Below are positions 1 through 11,902 of a stretch of 64,000 bases of DNA, one piece after another. The notes below the pieces were generated by a model. That model was given only the letters and a program-made list of their open reading frames with translations, did no database searches and was not told the origin of the DNA. Origin of the DNA: Blepharisma japonicum (taxonomy: Eukaryota; Ciliophora; Heterotrichea; Heterotrichida; Blepharismidae); assembly GCA_949751835.1 (NCBI GenBank), contig CATKHK010000001.1, positions 62,001-126,000 on the forward strand. The letters run 5' to 3'. The first letter of the stretch is position 1, and each line of letters starts with the position of its first letter. The position numbers were made by a program, and so were the translations under genes.

Positions 1-755
1 TAAATGCAGTAAAAGAAGAAGACATAGAAAAAAATATCGTTGAAAGAAATATGGAGAAAGAAGAATTTAAAGCAAAATTCACTCAGCTGCTGAGAGAAAC
101 TGAAATAAAAGATGAAAAAATAAAATATCTGGAAGTTTCTATAGAAGATTCCATCTATAAAAATAAGCAGCTAGAAAAAGACAAAAGCGAGCTTAGACTC
201 CTTATTCTTAAAAAAGAAAACGAGCTCTCAGAGATCCACAATAACTCATTATTCGAAAAATCCTATATTGAAAAAAACCTCAGCCATCAACAACAAAAAG
301 CAAAAATTTATTTAGAAGAAAAATATAAAGAGACTATGTGCAGATTAATTGCTCAAATACATAATCTTGAAGAGTCAACACAGAACCAATTTAATGAATA
401 TATCAATGAGGTTTCTTTATTAAAAGATGCACATAAAGAAGAAATTGAAGAAGTAAAATCTAACGCCTCAGAGCAGATAAAACAAAATAATTCTCTAATT
501 TTACAAGCTAAAGGATCAATTGAATGGTATAAGAACCAATTGTCAATAGTAGAAAGCGACCTACAGAAACAAACAAATAAATTTAAAGAGGAAGCATTGA
601 ATTATAATAAAGAAGTAGAGACAGTGATGCATGATTTAAAAAACGAACAGAAAGCGAAAAGAGATCTAAAAGCAGAAACAGGTAAAGAGATAGAGAATTT
701 GGTGAGAGAAAATAGGCAGCTAAGGCTAGAGCTAGAAAGAGTTAAAATAAACTAA
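1..755 (+). CDS. coiled-coil protein, C-terminal part (5' end outside window)
   Basis: The frame is open from the left edge (first full codon at base 3) and ends at TAA 753-755, so the gene starts outside the window. The first internal ATG is at 51, but the upstream codons are also open and equally Glu/Lys-rich, so it is probably not the start. About 250 residues are visible, almost entirely charged heptad-like sequence rich in E, K, Q, N and L, typical of a long coiled coil. No catalytic motif is visible. Such proteins in ciliates are often cytoskeletal or basal-body components, but that is only a general expectation. It is convergent with the LC8 gene, with 114 bp between stops. Confidence 0.75.
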   Translation, partial: NAVKEEDIEKNIVERNMEKEEFKAKFTQLLRETEIKDEKIKYLEVSIEDSIYKNKQLEKDKSELRLLILKKENELSEIHNNSLFEKSYIEKNLSHQQQKAKIYLEEKYKETMCRLIAQIHNLEESTQNQFNEYINEVSLLKDAHKEEIEEVKSNASEQIKQNNSLILQAKGSIEWYKNQLSIVESDLQKQTNKFKEEALNYNKEVETVMHDLKNEQKAKRDLKAETGKEIENLVRENRQLRLELERVKIN

Positions 756-869
756 CTTAATTTATTAATAAAATATGGCCCTATTGTGAACTGGTGATAG
801 TATTTTATCGACATATTTAATTAGATATTATAATAACTTGTATTAAATCTGATGTCAGAAAATACTTAT

Positions 870-1139
870 TTATTCGTTTTTGAAAAGCCAAATTGCTATT
901 TGGTCAAAGTAAAAGTAAATAAAATGGTTTAAATCATTGGGCAGATAGATTGAGAAATTTCTCCCTGCAATGCAGTATCAAGTGGGTTTGTATTTGTTTT
1001 CAAATTTTTGCTTTATATAATTCGCTATTTCTCTTTCAGTATTGAATTTCTCAGCTGCTTGACTTGCATATAAGACTGCATCTTCCTGTTCTTCTTCAGT
1101 CATATCTGTAGTTTTTATGATAGCTCTTCTTACTACCAT
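870..1139 (-). CDS. dynein light chain LC8-type (DYNLL), 89 aa
   Basis: With TGA as Trp this frame gives exactly 89 residues, the usual LC8 length, from ATG 1137-1139 to TAA 870-872. Visible family motifs are VVRRAIIKTTDM near the N terminus, IKQKFENKYKPTW in the middle and HFIYFYFDQIAIWLFK at the end. The Trp of KPTWYC is encoded by TGA. LC8 is a homodimeric hub that binds short linear motifs in dynein intermediate chain and many other partners, and it also sits in axonemal dyneins and radial spokes. No intron is needed. The gene is easily missed because under the standard code the TGA splits it into two short pieces. Confidence 0.93.
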
Positions 1140-1440
1140 TTTATTATAGTCATTTAGCTTTGCTAACTGAATATTTGCATATCATATTTAAATATAGTCA
1201 ATGATTTTAATCTCATAAATATAGGACTTCTATCTCTAGAGGACCCATTAATTTTAATGCTAAATGATTGAACTTTGCTGGCTTTCCCAAAAAAGCAAAA
1301 ATTATAATATAGAAAATACCTTGGCTATATCAATTTTGGCTAATAACGAAAAGACCTATATCACTCTAATGTAGTGGATACTCTATTTTTTTACCAATCC
1401 TAAAATACTAAATAATTCATTTTAGCATTATCCATTACTT
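1140..1440. other. AT-rich spacer
   Basis: Between the LC8 start codon and the ATR stop codon. I see no open frame with conserved motifs and no RNA gene; it should hold the LC8 promoter and the ATR 3' UTR. Confidence 0.5.
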
Positions 1441-4400
1441 TTACATCCAGGGCATCCACCCATAAAACATCACTCTCAAATTTTCTGTATCCGTCGCTTC
1501 TTTTATCAAGCTTTTCACCTGCTGCAGCGTCGACGTATAATACATCTCACTATTCACTTGCTTTTTCCTATCAAGCCTAGCTTCCACAATTTTCAGCGTA
1601 TTACTGACACTTTCATCATTTCTACTAATTTCTGGATTTTTAATGGGACAATTCAAAGGATCTGAAATAAAGCTTTCAAATTGGCTTAAAAGTACTGCTT
1701 TATTATTTTGGAAGCATTTAAGCACTATTTCGCTTGTATATGTAAACTCCCCATCCTCAAAAAATAGCCCCATTGCATCTTGCAATTCAGGTGTCAATCT
1801 AAAAGGCACTACTTCTGGCTTAGGGAGCAGGGTTCCCATATTAAAAATGCATTCAAAATCAATCAGCATAAGCTCGCCAGTGTCGTTAAACATTAAAATA
1901 TTATCACAATGTCTATCCCCAAGACCTATAATATACCCAAACATAGATCATGATGCTAGAGATCTGGTGAATTTTAGCCTTGCATTAAGCCAATTATTGT
2001 GATGAGGGAATTTATCATAAAATCACTGATGCAGACATGGTCTGATAGTTCTCTGCAATATTTCCCAGAGGTCTGGGTTATAAGTGTCTTTTGAAGGATG
2101 CAGTTTTTGGGCATTAGCGACATCAAGCTTAATGCCGTTTTTCAGCCACTGTTGGGTAATTATGCTTTTAAGCGTTGCTGTGTTTTCAACTCATTCCACA
2201 ATTCCACAATCAGAGCCTATAGGAATTAAGCTATAGCTTGGAAACCTAATGTTTAGTCTTTTGGCTTTTGGGTCTTTTTCTAAAATTCTGTTAGCAGTTT
2301 CTATAATTGAGGCAACTCGAGACTCTTTTCTCATATCAGAACTTCTTTCGTATTTGCATAAAAAATAACGTCTAATTCCGTCATTTCCGATCATTGATAT
2401 TTTTTTTGGTTTTGCTTTTGAAGGCATAATTGTGATTTCTTCTGACACTCTTTCAATACAAATTGGGGTCAGTGTAAACCCTGGAAACTCATTTCCTAGA
2501 CAAAATAAAGTTTTTGGGTATTTTTTTACTAAAAAATTTTCTTGTATTGGCATCGCTAAAGAAACATTTTTTAAATTTTGCATTTTTTTAGAAATTCCAG
2601 CTTTTTTATGGTCGGCTTTGGCAAGGGTAACAAACTCCTTCATAATGCTCTTATTAGCTTCTAGGCTGTCTAGTAATTTCCTACCACAAATTTTTTCATA
2701 TTCTGATAATAAATAATTAAAAAATCCTTCTCTGTCATATTTTTTATCAGCAAGCCCAAAAATAAGCCACGACATCTGTTGAGGATGCTGAATTAATAGT
2801 CTCAAAATGATTGAACTAACAACCTCTCTACAAGAAACTTTTGGATGCTCAATTTCTGCTAAAATTTGATGGACGCAGTCAGCCCAAATAAACATTGGAA
2901 ATTCTTCAGCCACCTGGCTCATTAGGTCATTTAATTTGTCTATAAGCTCATTTTCACTGGGCAGCCTATTTAGTGCAAAATATAAAGACAAAGCTCTTGT
3001 CATTGATGAATGGTATCGAGCATGGCCATAATATAAAGATTTTGCATAAAAAATAGCTGCCAAAGCTGCTGATTCTGCATTTTCTTGTGAAATTCTAAAA
3101 TTTACTAGATTATTGTCTATAAACGAAGCTATTTCATTAAATCCTTTTTCGATATAAAGTCTTACCATTTCAAAATTTTGGTCATTATCAGCATCAAAAT
3201 ACTTTTCAATGTATTTTTCTGCATTATGACTCAAATTTAAGCCACTTCTGCATTTTACCCTGATAACAAGCAACGCATATTTATACTTTAAACAAATATT
3301 CGGAATATTAGCATTTTTTGGGTCTTTTTCTTTATTTAGTTCTATCGCTTTCATCTCCGCTATAAGCTCTTTAGAAAATAAAAATTCTCTTTCAGATAAA
3401 TAATCGACCTTATATTTATAATAATTCAATAAATGTCCATTCAATGCTGGATAAATAGAAAATATTTCTTTTAAAAAATTTCTGCAATATTCATATTTAT
3501 ACCCTAATATTCCCACCTTTAATATTTTTCTAATAGATTCTAAGCAAGCATTTATGCAGTTAGACCTATTAGAAAAAATAACTAAAGTCACTCTTTCTAT
3601 TAATTCGACGTATTCGAATTTCTGCTCAATATGAGAATTTCTCTCACATACAGTTGGATAATATTCCAAGTTATTTTTATTTGTTAGCAAAATAATATTT
3701 TCAATTATATGTTGGAATAAGGCGTGGTCATAAGCTTGTGTATAAGATGCAGATCTTGTTGAACTCTGTGCGATTCATATTTTTCGTGCTTTATTAATTG
3801 CAAGCTCAACTGATTGATTATTTAATAATGCAAATAATATATTTCCAATTAAGTTTTCTATATGGCAAATTGAGTAGCACTCTCTAGGCTTCCCAAGTCT
3901 TCAAGCCGCGCCAAAAATAAGCGGATTTATGCTGTTTGAAAAATTTCAGGAATTTAAAATAAAATAATTTCCAGAAGAAAAAATATTTTGAATGTTTTTA
4001 TCGTCATCTTGAGATATTGGGTAAAACTCAAGAACTTCAGGAATTGCATTAATGTATCTATTTTTAGCGAGCTCTACATAAATTGTTCTGCATCATTCTA
4101 CCTCTTCTTTAGTCAATAATCTTGGGTTATATCGCTTTTTAGTAGAAGATATTCTGGATCTAATAGAAAGTTCCAAAATATTCCAAGCTTTCGGAAATTC
4201 CTGCAAGTCAATTAATAAATTCATTTTAATAGGAAAATTTAATAAGGAATATAACGGCATTTCAGTTTTTTCTAAAATTCGTAGCATCAGTCTTTTATGC
4301 CCTGCATTCGTATTTTGTAAAAAATCAGTGACATACCTTAAAAAATAATCCTGTTTACTTTTAAATAGTGCCAAAGCATGAGGCAAAATATCAGCAACCA

Positions 4401-7400
4401 CCTCAAGGCTGATATCAATAAGATTTAAGATTGGAAAAAATTCTTTATTTTCGCTTGAATGTATAAGTCACTGAGACCATTCTCTTAAGCTCTTCATATC
4501 ATTGAAGCTAGGCTCATTTGTGGGTGACGAGTATTCTTTCATAAACATACCATCCAAAACTTCCATTACAATTTCTTCATTTTCAGTCATATTATTTTTT
4601 AGCTTAAGTTCTCCATAATAAATTCTTTCTGATGAACAATAAATTTGTGAGACTTGCTCCATTATATTTTTTATTGTTTTTATATTGAATTTTGTAGGTT
4701 TTTCTATTACAAAATTTTCACTAATCCCTATTAGATTTCCATTGGCAATGGCACCGATTTTTCCAGTCATTTCGTCAATAAGCTGGCCTAGCGGCATTGG
4801 AAGCTCTTGGATATTATCTCTGGAGCTTTGGAGAGAAGTCGCTTTATTTAAAGCTAAAGCAACATAACTTTTAAAGTTAAAATTGCATTTCTGAATTGCT
4901 TCTTCAATAATAGATAACCCTGCATATTGCAGCAAAGGAAAATTAGATTTAATTGCATTTGCTAGAGAAATATAAAGCTCAAACTCAATATTTGCTTTAT
5001 TTTTTATTTTATTTCAGAGACCTTCCACACAAGTAAAATTTGTTGTAAAAAGCATAGGGAGACATATAAAAATAAACGAGGATGGATCTTCTATATCTCT
5101 AAGTGAAATTTTATTTAAAACTGTTGATAGAATTTTTTCTGCTTTTGGAGATATTTTTCGAAAAGAAAAAGCTAATGAAATAATAGCGATGCAGTGGTCT
5201 TTTACTATATTTCAGCATGGTTTATCAATAATTCTTTCAAGTATTTCTAATACTGCTTTTGGTTCTAATATCATCAGGGCTGAGCAGATGCTTATGATTT
5301 TATGGACAAGGTATGGTAAACAGTCTTTGCCATCTAGCAATACTAAGCAAATTTTGGCGAGTCCGATAAGCACATTAATTTTAAAAACGTCAGAAGGTAG
5401 CACAAACTCTTCAATTTTCTTTGCAAGAGGCAAAAAATCTTCTCAACTGAACTGAAATAAGCTTTTAGGCTGCTGTGAAAGTCTTTCTTCATTATTTCTA
5501 AACAGTGATTTAATTACACTAAAGCTGTCAAAAAAATCCTGAATAGAGCTTTCATCTAAAGAAACCTCTGTCGACAAGCCAAAATTTTTATTCATCACCC
5601 ATTTCGTAGAGCTTATATCATTCATACCAAATTTATTTAATAACAAATATGAAGTCCCTTCAAAAATGTGGCCAATTTCTTCAGGATTAAACAAGTTTCC
5701 AATAGTGAGCGCTGAATCGCTATTTCCAGTCATAAATAGTGAAGCTGCCTTTTCAAGTCTAAGCATAAAGCTAGGGTATTTTTTTCAAGCTATTTCGACA
5801 AGTATATTTGAGTATAATAAAGTCACATTAGTTTGTGTTTCTTTTGAAATATAGCTTATAACTTCGTATATTTTTAAATGGTCAATTTTTTCATTAACAA
5901 AAGCGACTGATTGGAATTTCATCATAATTTTTGATGAAAATTCTTGAGGGTTTATGCTAAAAATATTTAATAGAAAACTCAAAAATCCATTACATTCTAA
6001 AGTCTTTAAACACCATTGGAAAATATATTCTTGAGGCAAAAAGTCTAAAGCTGTTAATAAATCTATATTTAATTTTGAAAAAAGATGGGAAAGGGATAAT
6101 AGGGAATTTTTTGCTAATTTTTTCGATGAGCAAGGATTAAATAGAATTTCAATAATTCTTAAAATGTATTTGAAGGTTTTAAGGGATTCTTTATTCATGC
6201 GTTTTATTATTACAGAAGCTGTTTTTCTTGATAAAGTACTGGATTCTATGGCTTGAATAAGCTCATTCATAATTTCTTGGGTAACTTTTGAGCATGGCTT
6301 TATGCCTTCAATAGGCAGCCAATCAGCTGGGAATATTTTTAATTTTAGAGAAAGAGGCAAAGAAACTAATTTTTTAAGCGATTGTTCTGGGAAGTTCAGA
6401 TTAAGTCATTTATTTGCATATTTCCTATAATATAATAGCAACTGAATCTCTGTGCTCTTAATAATATCATTACAGGAGTAATTTTCGTAAAAATTTGCTA
6501 ATTTTTCTATTGTTCTGCAATAAAAATTTTCAATGCCAATATCAGTTTTAGACGATCTAGAAATAAAATTTCTTCTATCTTGGCTATCAACAATTAAAAT
6601 CCTATCTGAATAAATAAAATTCGGGTTACAAATCCCGCAATTATCACAAATTCCATTATTAATTTTGCTTTCACAATTAATACAAGTTCATGTATTAATT
6701 TCTAAAAAATTAATTTGCCATTGTTTATCAATAGATTCGGTAAATAAATCGAGAAAAGGCAGGGTAAAAAGTACTGATTTCACAAAGTTTTTTTTGTTTT
6801 TTTTTGAGAAATTGCAATTTCATTCGACTCTATTCATAACTTCATATATATAGTTTTTTAAATCAGGAATATGATCTGGATGGTTAAATGCTTCTATTGG
6901 GAGTAAAGAGTTTAAAAAGAAAAGCTGTTTTCAATCATTATTAGGATTAAAAAATTCAATTAGGCTTGGAATGAAAGAATAGTCAGATCCTTTGTATCAT
7001 GGTAGCACTTTAAAATGGTCAATAGTCTCAGAAACAGTATATGTTTTCCCACAATAGGCACGGAATTTAGCAACTTCTAGCTTTAAATATGAATTTTGGC
7101 TTGGCGCTTCAATTCCATCAATTAATTCTTTTATGTAAATATTATTAGATAGACCATATCAAAATAATAAATCATAATAAGAATTATTTTCAATAGTAAT
7201 TTGTAGATGCTTACATAGCTCATTCAAAATCAAGCTATCCTCATTATAGCATTTCAAAGGCCGCCTTAAATCCAATTCATACGTTTTCAGAGGTATTTTT
7301 TGCCCATTATCTGATTTTATTGCTTTGCTTGTGTTCTGTGATACCTGAATTCTATTCATAATAGTTTCTATAGTTTCATCAAAATTATTTATGCTTCTTT

Positions 7401-8391
7401 TGGCTAATAATAAATAAAATCAAATAAATTCAGGATAATTAGCAATCATCTGTGGCAAAGAAAACAGCTTTATTTTTGTAGACTCAGACAGCAGAGCTGT
7501 ACAGCATACATTCACTAATGTTTTTAACGGAAAAGTTTGGCTTGATTTTATATTTCTGCCTCTGAAATTCCCTTTAGCTAAAGCAATTTGTGTGAAATTA
7601 ATTAAAATTTCTTTATCAATAAATTTTAAAATATTTTGGTCATTTTCTATTGCTTTGTCAAAATGTTCATTTTCTAATAGAGAAGTAATCCCTATACTGT
7701 TATCAGAATGCAGCCGGGTTAAAGCTTTAATACAGTTAAAAGCGATTCCTTTGCATCCAATAGAATTCCTCAGCACATCAATTATTTGTGATTTAAAATT
7801 TTCCAGCACAGGACTTTGGATATTTTTGGTTATTTTTCCTTCATATAAAGTTGCTATAGTTTGAATCAGAAAATTCGCCTTAATAAATGCTTCTTCTCCT
7901 CTATATTCGTATACAAGATCTTTAGGAAATTGAATTTCTTTATGCTGGCAATTAAGTGTGGTACAGCATGGGAATTTTTTGCAGTTATCTTTATAGCATT
8001 CTTCATGAATTCTAAGCTTGCTGAATTTAAAACTGATATTTTCAGCTTTAGAAGCTAGCGATTTAATAATCCTCAAAGTGTCTTGCAGAAAATGGAACTG
8101 AAGTTGATCTGAAAAAGTATCATTAATAAAAATAGCTAAGACACGATCAAAAGGCTTGTTCTGATATTGAGGTTTTGACAGCAATTCTAATAAAAAATAC
8201 ATAAGGTCTCGCCAGCATGAGCCTGTATATTTTCCTTTAATGGTAAATGCTTCAAATGAATGATATAGCCTTTCAAATTCTTGAATCGAAGCGTCGTCAG
8301 ATCATTTAATATCTATTATAAGATCCATAAGTGTGGAATCACAGTTAGAATGGGTGCAATCTTCAAGCTTGTCAACAAGATTATCTGACAT
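1441..8391 (-). CDS. ATR: ATR/Mec1-type PI3K-related protein kinase, 2316 aa
   Basis: One uninterrupted frame of 2317 codons runs from ATG 8389-8391 to TAA 1441-1443 when TGA is Trp. I checked several of the joining stretches and found no TAA or TAG, and at least 15 in-frame TGA codons. The C terminus is diagnostic. It has a PCLHQWFYDKFP segment before the kinase core, the catalytic loop GLGDRHCDN (about residues 2156-2164), the metal-binding motif LIDFE (Asp near 2178; the usual preceding His is Leu), the KPEVVPFRLT motif and a terminal FATC domain ending GWMPWM. The rest is alpha-solenoid and FAT sequence without sharp motifs. ATR is the nuclear checkpoint kinase activated by RPA-coated single-stranded DNA with an ATRIP partner. 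Length is close to yeast Mec1 and a little shorter than human ATR. Catalytic residues are intact, so it should be active. Confidence 0.93.
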
Positions 8392-8490
8392 ACCGCCAAT
8401 ATTTTACTTATATTTTATACATAATTTTAATAAAAATATAATTTTTTGTAATAGAATTGAAACGATAAGCACATTAATAAATTATCAAAA

Positions 8491-9693
8491 TTAAAAAGAA
8501 TTTTGCAATTTTTGTAATAATAAACAGTCCATAATTACCATTGCAGCCATAGACTCTACAATAGGAGTAGCTCTGGGCAAAACGCAAGAGTCATGTCTTC
8601 CTTTAGCTTCCAGAATCCCCTCATCCCCGTCTCATTTAGCAGTTAATTGAGGTTTCTTTATAGTAGATACTGGCTTAAAAGCGACCTTAAAATCAATTGT
8701 GGCGCCCGAGGAAATTCCTCCTAAGACTCCACCAGCATGATTTGTCGCAGGAATTAAGCCTTTTTCAGAGTTTACAAAAGGATCATTATGTTGTGAGCCT
8801 AGCATATGAGTTCCTTCAAAGCCTGAGCCTATCTCAAAACCTTTTGTAGAAGGAATTGAAAGCATTGCATGAGCTAGCAATGCTTGAAGCTTATCAAAGC
8901 AAGGCTCTCCTAGCCCTGGCGGAACATTATAGCATTTGCATCTGATTATCCCTCCTAACGAATCCCCATCAAGTTTGGTATCACGAATTTTTCTTGCAAT
9001 ACTTAAAGCAGCATCAGGATTTGGGCATCGGGTGTTGATGATTTCACTCTGTCCTTCAATCTCATTATAAATTATATTGCCATCTTTATCAATTGAGACT
9101 TCTTCGCAATTTTTGTAAAATCAATCTCCATTTTCGGTTGTGATTATTTTTATAGAGCCAAGTCTATCTATTTCTTCCCGATTGGTTCAATCTAGATCTT
9201 CACTCAATTTTATGTTTCCTACAGAGTTTACTCATGAAATTATTAAAATTCCATATTTTTCTTCTAAATAATTTATAGCCAAAGCGCCAGCTGCAACTCG
9301 GGCTGCAGTTTCTCTAGCTGAAGCCCTCCCGCCACCACTCTCTGCATTACATCCATACTTCATTCTATATGAAAAATCAGCATGTCCTGGCCTAGGAAAT
9401 GCAGAAAATTGTGAATAATCAGAAGATCTTGTGTCAGAATTAGCAATACTTATACAAATAGGAGTGCCAAGAGTTATATTATTTTGTATACCTGAGAGAA
9501 TTTCAGCAGTGTCTGATTCAGATCTTTCTGTAGTTAATGAATTTTGGCCTGGCCTACGCCTAGAAAGATGATATTGAATCTGCTGTTGAGTTATTTCAAA
9601 ACCTGAAGGCATTCCTTCCACAATACAGCCTATCGCTTTTCCATGGCTTTCTCCATATGTAGTCACGCGATAGACTCTTCCAAAGCTGCTCAT
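8491..9693 (-). CDS. aroC: chorismate synthase, 400 aa
   Basis: A single frame from ATG 9691-9693 to TAA 8491-8493 gives 400 residues with four TGA-encoded Trp. Family signatures are [18 protein letters not shown] near the N terminus, RRRPGQ, the FMN/substrate motif [19 protein letters not shown] (here preceded by NAE), [13 protein letters not shown], and GRHD followed by PIVESMAA at the end. The enzyme converts 5-enolpyruvylshikimate-3-phosphate to chorismate using reduced FMN and is the last step of the shikimate pathway. It is a stand-alone enzyme here, not fused to AROM or a flavin reductase domain. Use of the local UGA-Trp code shows it is a resident gene and not bacterial contamination. 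It lies 99 bp upstream of the ATR start codon on the same strand. Confidence 0.95.
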
Positions 9694-9840
9694 ATTTTTT
9701 ATGAATAAAATATTGGAATATTTACCTTAGATTTCAGCCTTGATATATTTTAATAAATTTATTAATTTATTAATTATCCTAAAATATATAAAAAAATACC
9801 TTAGTGCTTTTAATGTAAAACCAATTTTTACTACATAAAT

Positions 9841-11256
9841 ATGTACCGCTCTCCTAAAGATTTAAACTATAATTTTGAAGATTCAGACTCAGATGCAATT
9901 GCTCGAATTGACGAAACACTTGCGCGCAGCCGAAAAGTGGTCCAAGACTCTATCGAACTGACAAAAAAAAGTGCTGAAAGAAAAGCTGAGCTCGAAAAAA
10001 GGCTCCAAAAATCATTTGAATCTTTTCAAGAGGAAGAAGACTCCTCTCGGCAAACTTCATTTTCATCAAAACTAGACAAAAAGCCGCCAATTTATTCATC
10101 TCTGCGGTCAAATTCACCTCATTGTGAAAACATACCTTTGCAAGATGCTTTAACGCCTTCGATTGGCAATTCAAAAATCCTTGATTCCAGGTTTCTTCAA
10201 AGCGATCAAATAAAAGACCTACAAGAGCAGCTGCAAAATGAAGAACAGATGAAGAAAAACTATGAAAAGGCTCTTAGAGAGACCAGAGCTTGCTTACAGG
10301 AATATGAAAAGCGGGATCTTGATAAGGAAAACCAAATCCAAGAGCTGAAAAACTTGATTAACCAAACGCTGGAAAAAGATGAGTTTAAAGAATTTACCAA
10401 TGATTTTGAATTTGGGACAAATAAAGAAAATGAGCTAAATCATGTAAGAAAGCTGTCAACTGACAATGAACTCTCCAAGCTTAAAAACGAAAATGAAGCT
10501 TTAAAGAAAGAAATCGCAGAGCTTAAAAATGAATTTGAAGAAGAAAAGGGAAAACTACAAGCAGAAATAGACATGCTAATGCGAGAAAAGAAATCTTTGG
10601 AGATAGATTATCATAATCTATACCACGCACACTCGCATTCTTCTAATGGCTCTGTAGACATAAATATCATGCAAGAGCTTCAGTTCGCCAAAGATAAACT
10701 TCAGGAGCTGCAAAATGAATATAGCAGAAATTACTCAGAAATCAAGCAAAAATTAGATAAGCAAGTAGCTGAAAATATTAAGCTTTCTATGAAATCTTCA
10801 CCTGACTATATAGAGGATCTTGAAAATAAATATCAAGTATTAGAAGAAAAATACCAAGACCAAGTCGCTTATAATAAAGAGCTGCAAAAACAATTCAATA
10901 GGATTGATGATGATAATCATATAGCTTTTAAACAGCCAGATATTAAAGATTTTGAAATCCAAATGAAGAAAAATGCTGATAAAATTAAGGAACTTGAAGA
11001 GAAAATTAATACCACCAGTAGCAGGTATAAGAAATTGAAAACACACGTAACTAAAAAATATTCGCTTGAGTCATTATCAAAAGATACACCAAGGCAAACT
11101 CCTGCATTAGCGAAAGATGGAAAGGCTAAAAAGATGAAAAGCAAAAAATCGCATAAGACGAGGTCAAAAAGTGTGGAAAAAAATAGAAAATCAAGTGTAA
11201 AGCTGATGCAGATAAAATCAGATACTCCAAGAAGGAAATTTACACCTTTAAGATAA
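9841..11256 (+). CDS. coiled-coil protein with basic C terminus, 471 aa
   Basis: Starts at ATG 9841 and ends with TAA 11254-11256, with no TGA codons and no intron. Residues 1-25 are acidic. Long Glu/Lys/Gln/Leu-rich coiled-coil segments run from about residue 120 to 400, interrupted by short Ser-rich linkers. The last 60 residues are strongly basic, with repeated KSKK/RSKS patterns. I do not recognise a family. The layout (coiled coil plus basic Ser/Lys tail) would fit a microtubule- or centriole-associated protein, but nothing in the sequence proves this. It is divergent from the chorismate synthase gene, with 147 bp between the start codons. Confidence 0.8.
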   Translation: MYRSPKDLNYNFEDSDSDAIARIDETLARSRKVVQDSIELTKKSAERKAELEKRLQKSFESFQEEEDSSRQTSFSSKLDKKPPIYSSLRSNSPHCENIPLQDALTPSIGNSKILDSRFLQSDQIKDLQEQLQNEEQMKKNYEKALRETRACLQEYEKRDLDKENQIQELKNLINQTLEKDEFKEFTNDFEFGTNKENELNHVRKLSTDNELSKLKNENEALKKEIAELKNEFEEEKGKLQAEIDMLMREKKSLEIDYHNLYHAHSHSSNGSVDINIMQELQFAKDKLQELQNEYSRNYSEIKQKLDKQVAENIKLSMKSSPDYIEDLENKYQVLEEKYQDQVAYNKELQKQFNRIDDDNHIAFKQPDIKDFEIQMKKNADKIKELEEKINTTSSRYKKLKTHVTKKYSLESLSKDTPRQTPALAKDGKAKKMKSKKSHKTRSKSVEKNRKSSVKLMQIKSDTPRRKFTPLR

Positions 11257-11902
11257 ATTAAATGTTTTCTTATTTTTTATGAGTAATCTATGAAAATATA
11301 TAATAGCAAGCAAAATTAAATAAATTCATAAGTTCAGAATAAAGGTTTTTATCATTTATCACTTGACAAGAAAATTCATCATATACAGCTTCTCTCATAT
11401 TTATTATAGTTCATTCATAATTGTTCTGATTATGTCAATAGGGTTAATAATGCTAAACTAATTTTTGAATAATTTTACAAAATTTAAAATCTTTTTATGA
11501 ATATGCTGTTTCGTAACTTTCTCATCTTCTCCAACAGGTAGCTTCTTAGTATAATTGGCAAATTTTTTGTAAATTCATCAATCTTTTAGTCTATATGCAA
11601 ATCAAGCAACTTTAGCTAAACAGCATAGTTTCTTCTTTAACTAAGCATTCTATTCCTAAAGAGATTTCTATATACTTTTCAAATTCGTCTGTCTATTGCA
11701 CCTCAACATAAATTTCCCGCCAATGACAAGTCTTGCAGCATTACGTTAATCTTTTTCTTTACCTTAATATTCAGCTATTCCAATGTAAAAATCTCTAAGT
11801 ATCAATCATAATTTCCTACCTCTTCTCCATCCAAGTTTAATTAAAATCATCCCGTTGACAATTCTTCATTTTATTTATGTCCGCGATAAAGAATTATATC
11901 AA
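11257..11902. other. AT-rich spacer with possible gene remnant
   Basis: No complete gene seen. On the minus strand several short protein-like stretches occur in different frames separated by TAA/TAG; the best is listed separately at 11458-11640. The rest appears to be noncoding and should include the SWR1 promoter. Confidence 0.4.
11458..11640 (-). pseudogene. possible decayed coding fragment
   Basis: Sixty codons read open on the minus strand if TGA is Trp, ending at TAG 11458-11460 and bounded upstream by another TAG. The translation is protein-like (AWFAYRLKDWW, then KKLPVGEDEKVTKQHIHKKI) and uses TGA at three Trp positions. There is no ATG start, and the upstream protein-like stretches lie in other frames. 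I read it as a remnant of a broken gene. It could also be chance in AT-rich DNA or an exon of a gene with introns I did not resolve. Confidence 0.25.

Noticed and set aside
1441-8391. Multiple separate genes or frameshifts in the ATR region
   Set aside because: All pieces lie in one frame, separated only by TGA codons, with no TAA or TAG in the joining stretches I examined.
8491-9693. Bacterial contamination or recent transfer of chorismate synthase
   Set aside because: The gene has four TGA codons at Trp sites and the same base composition as its neighbours.
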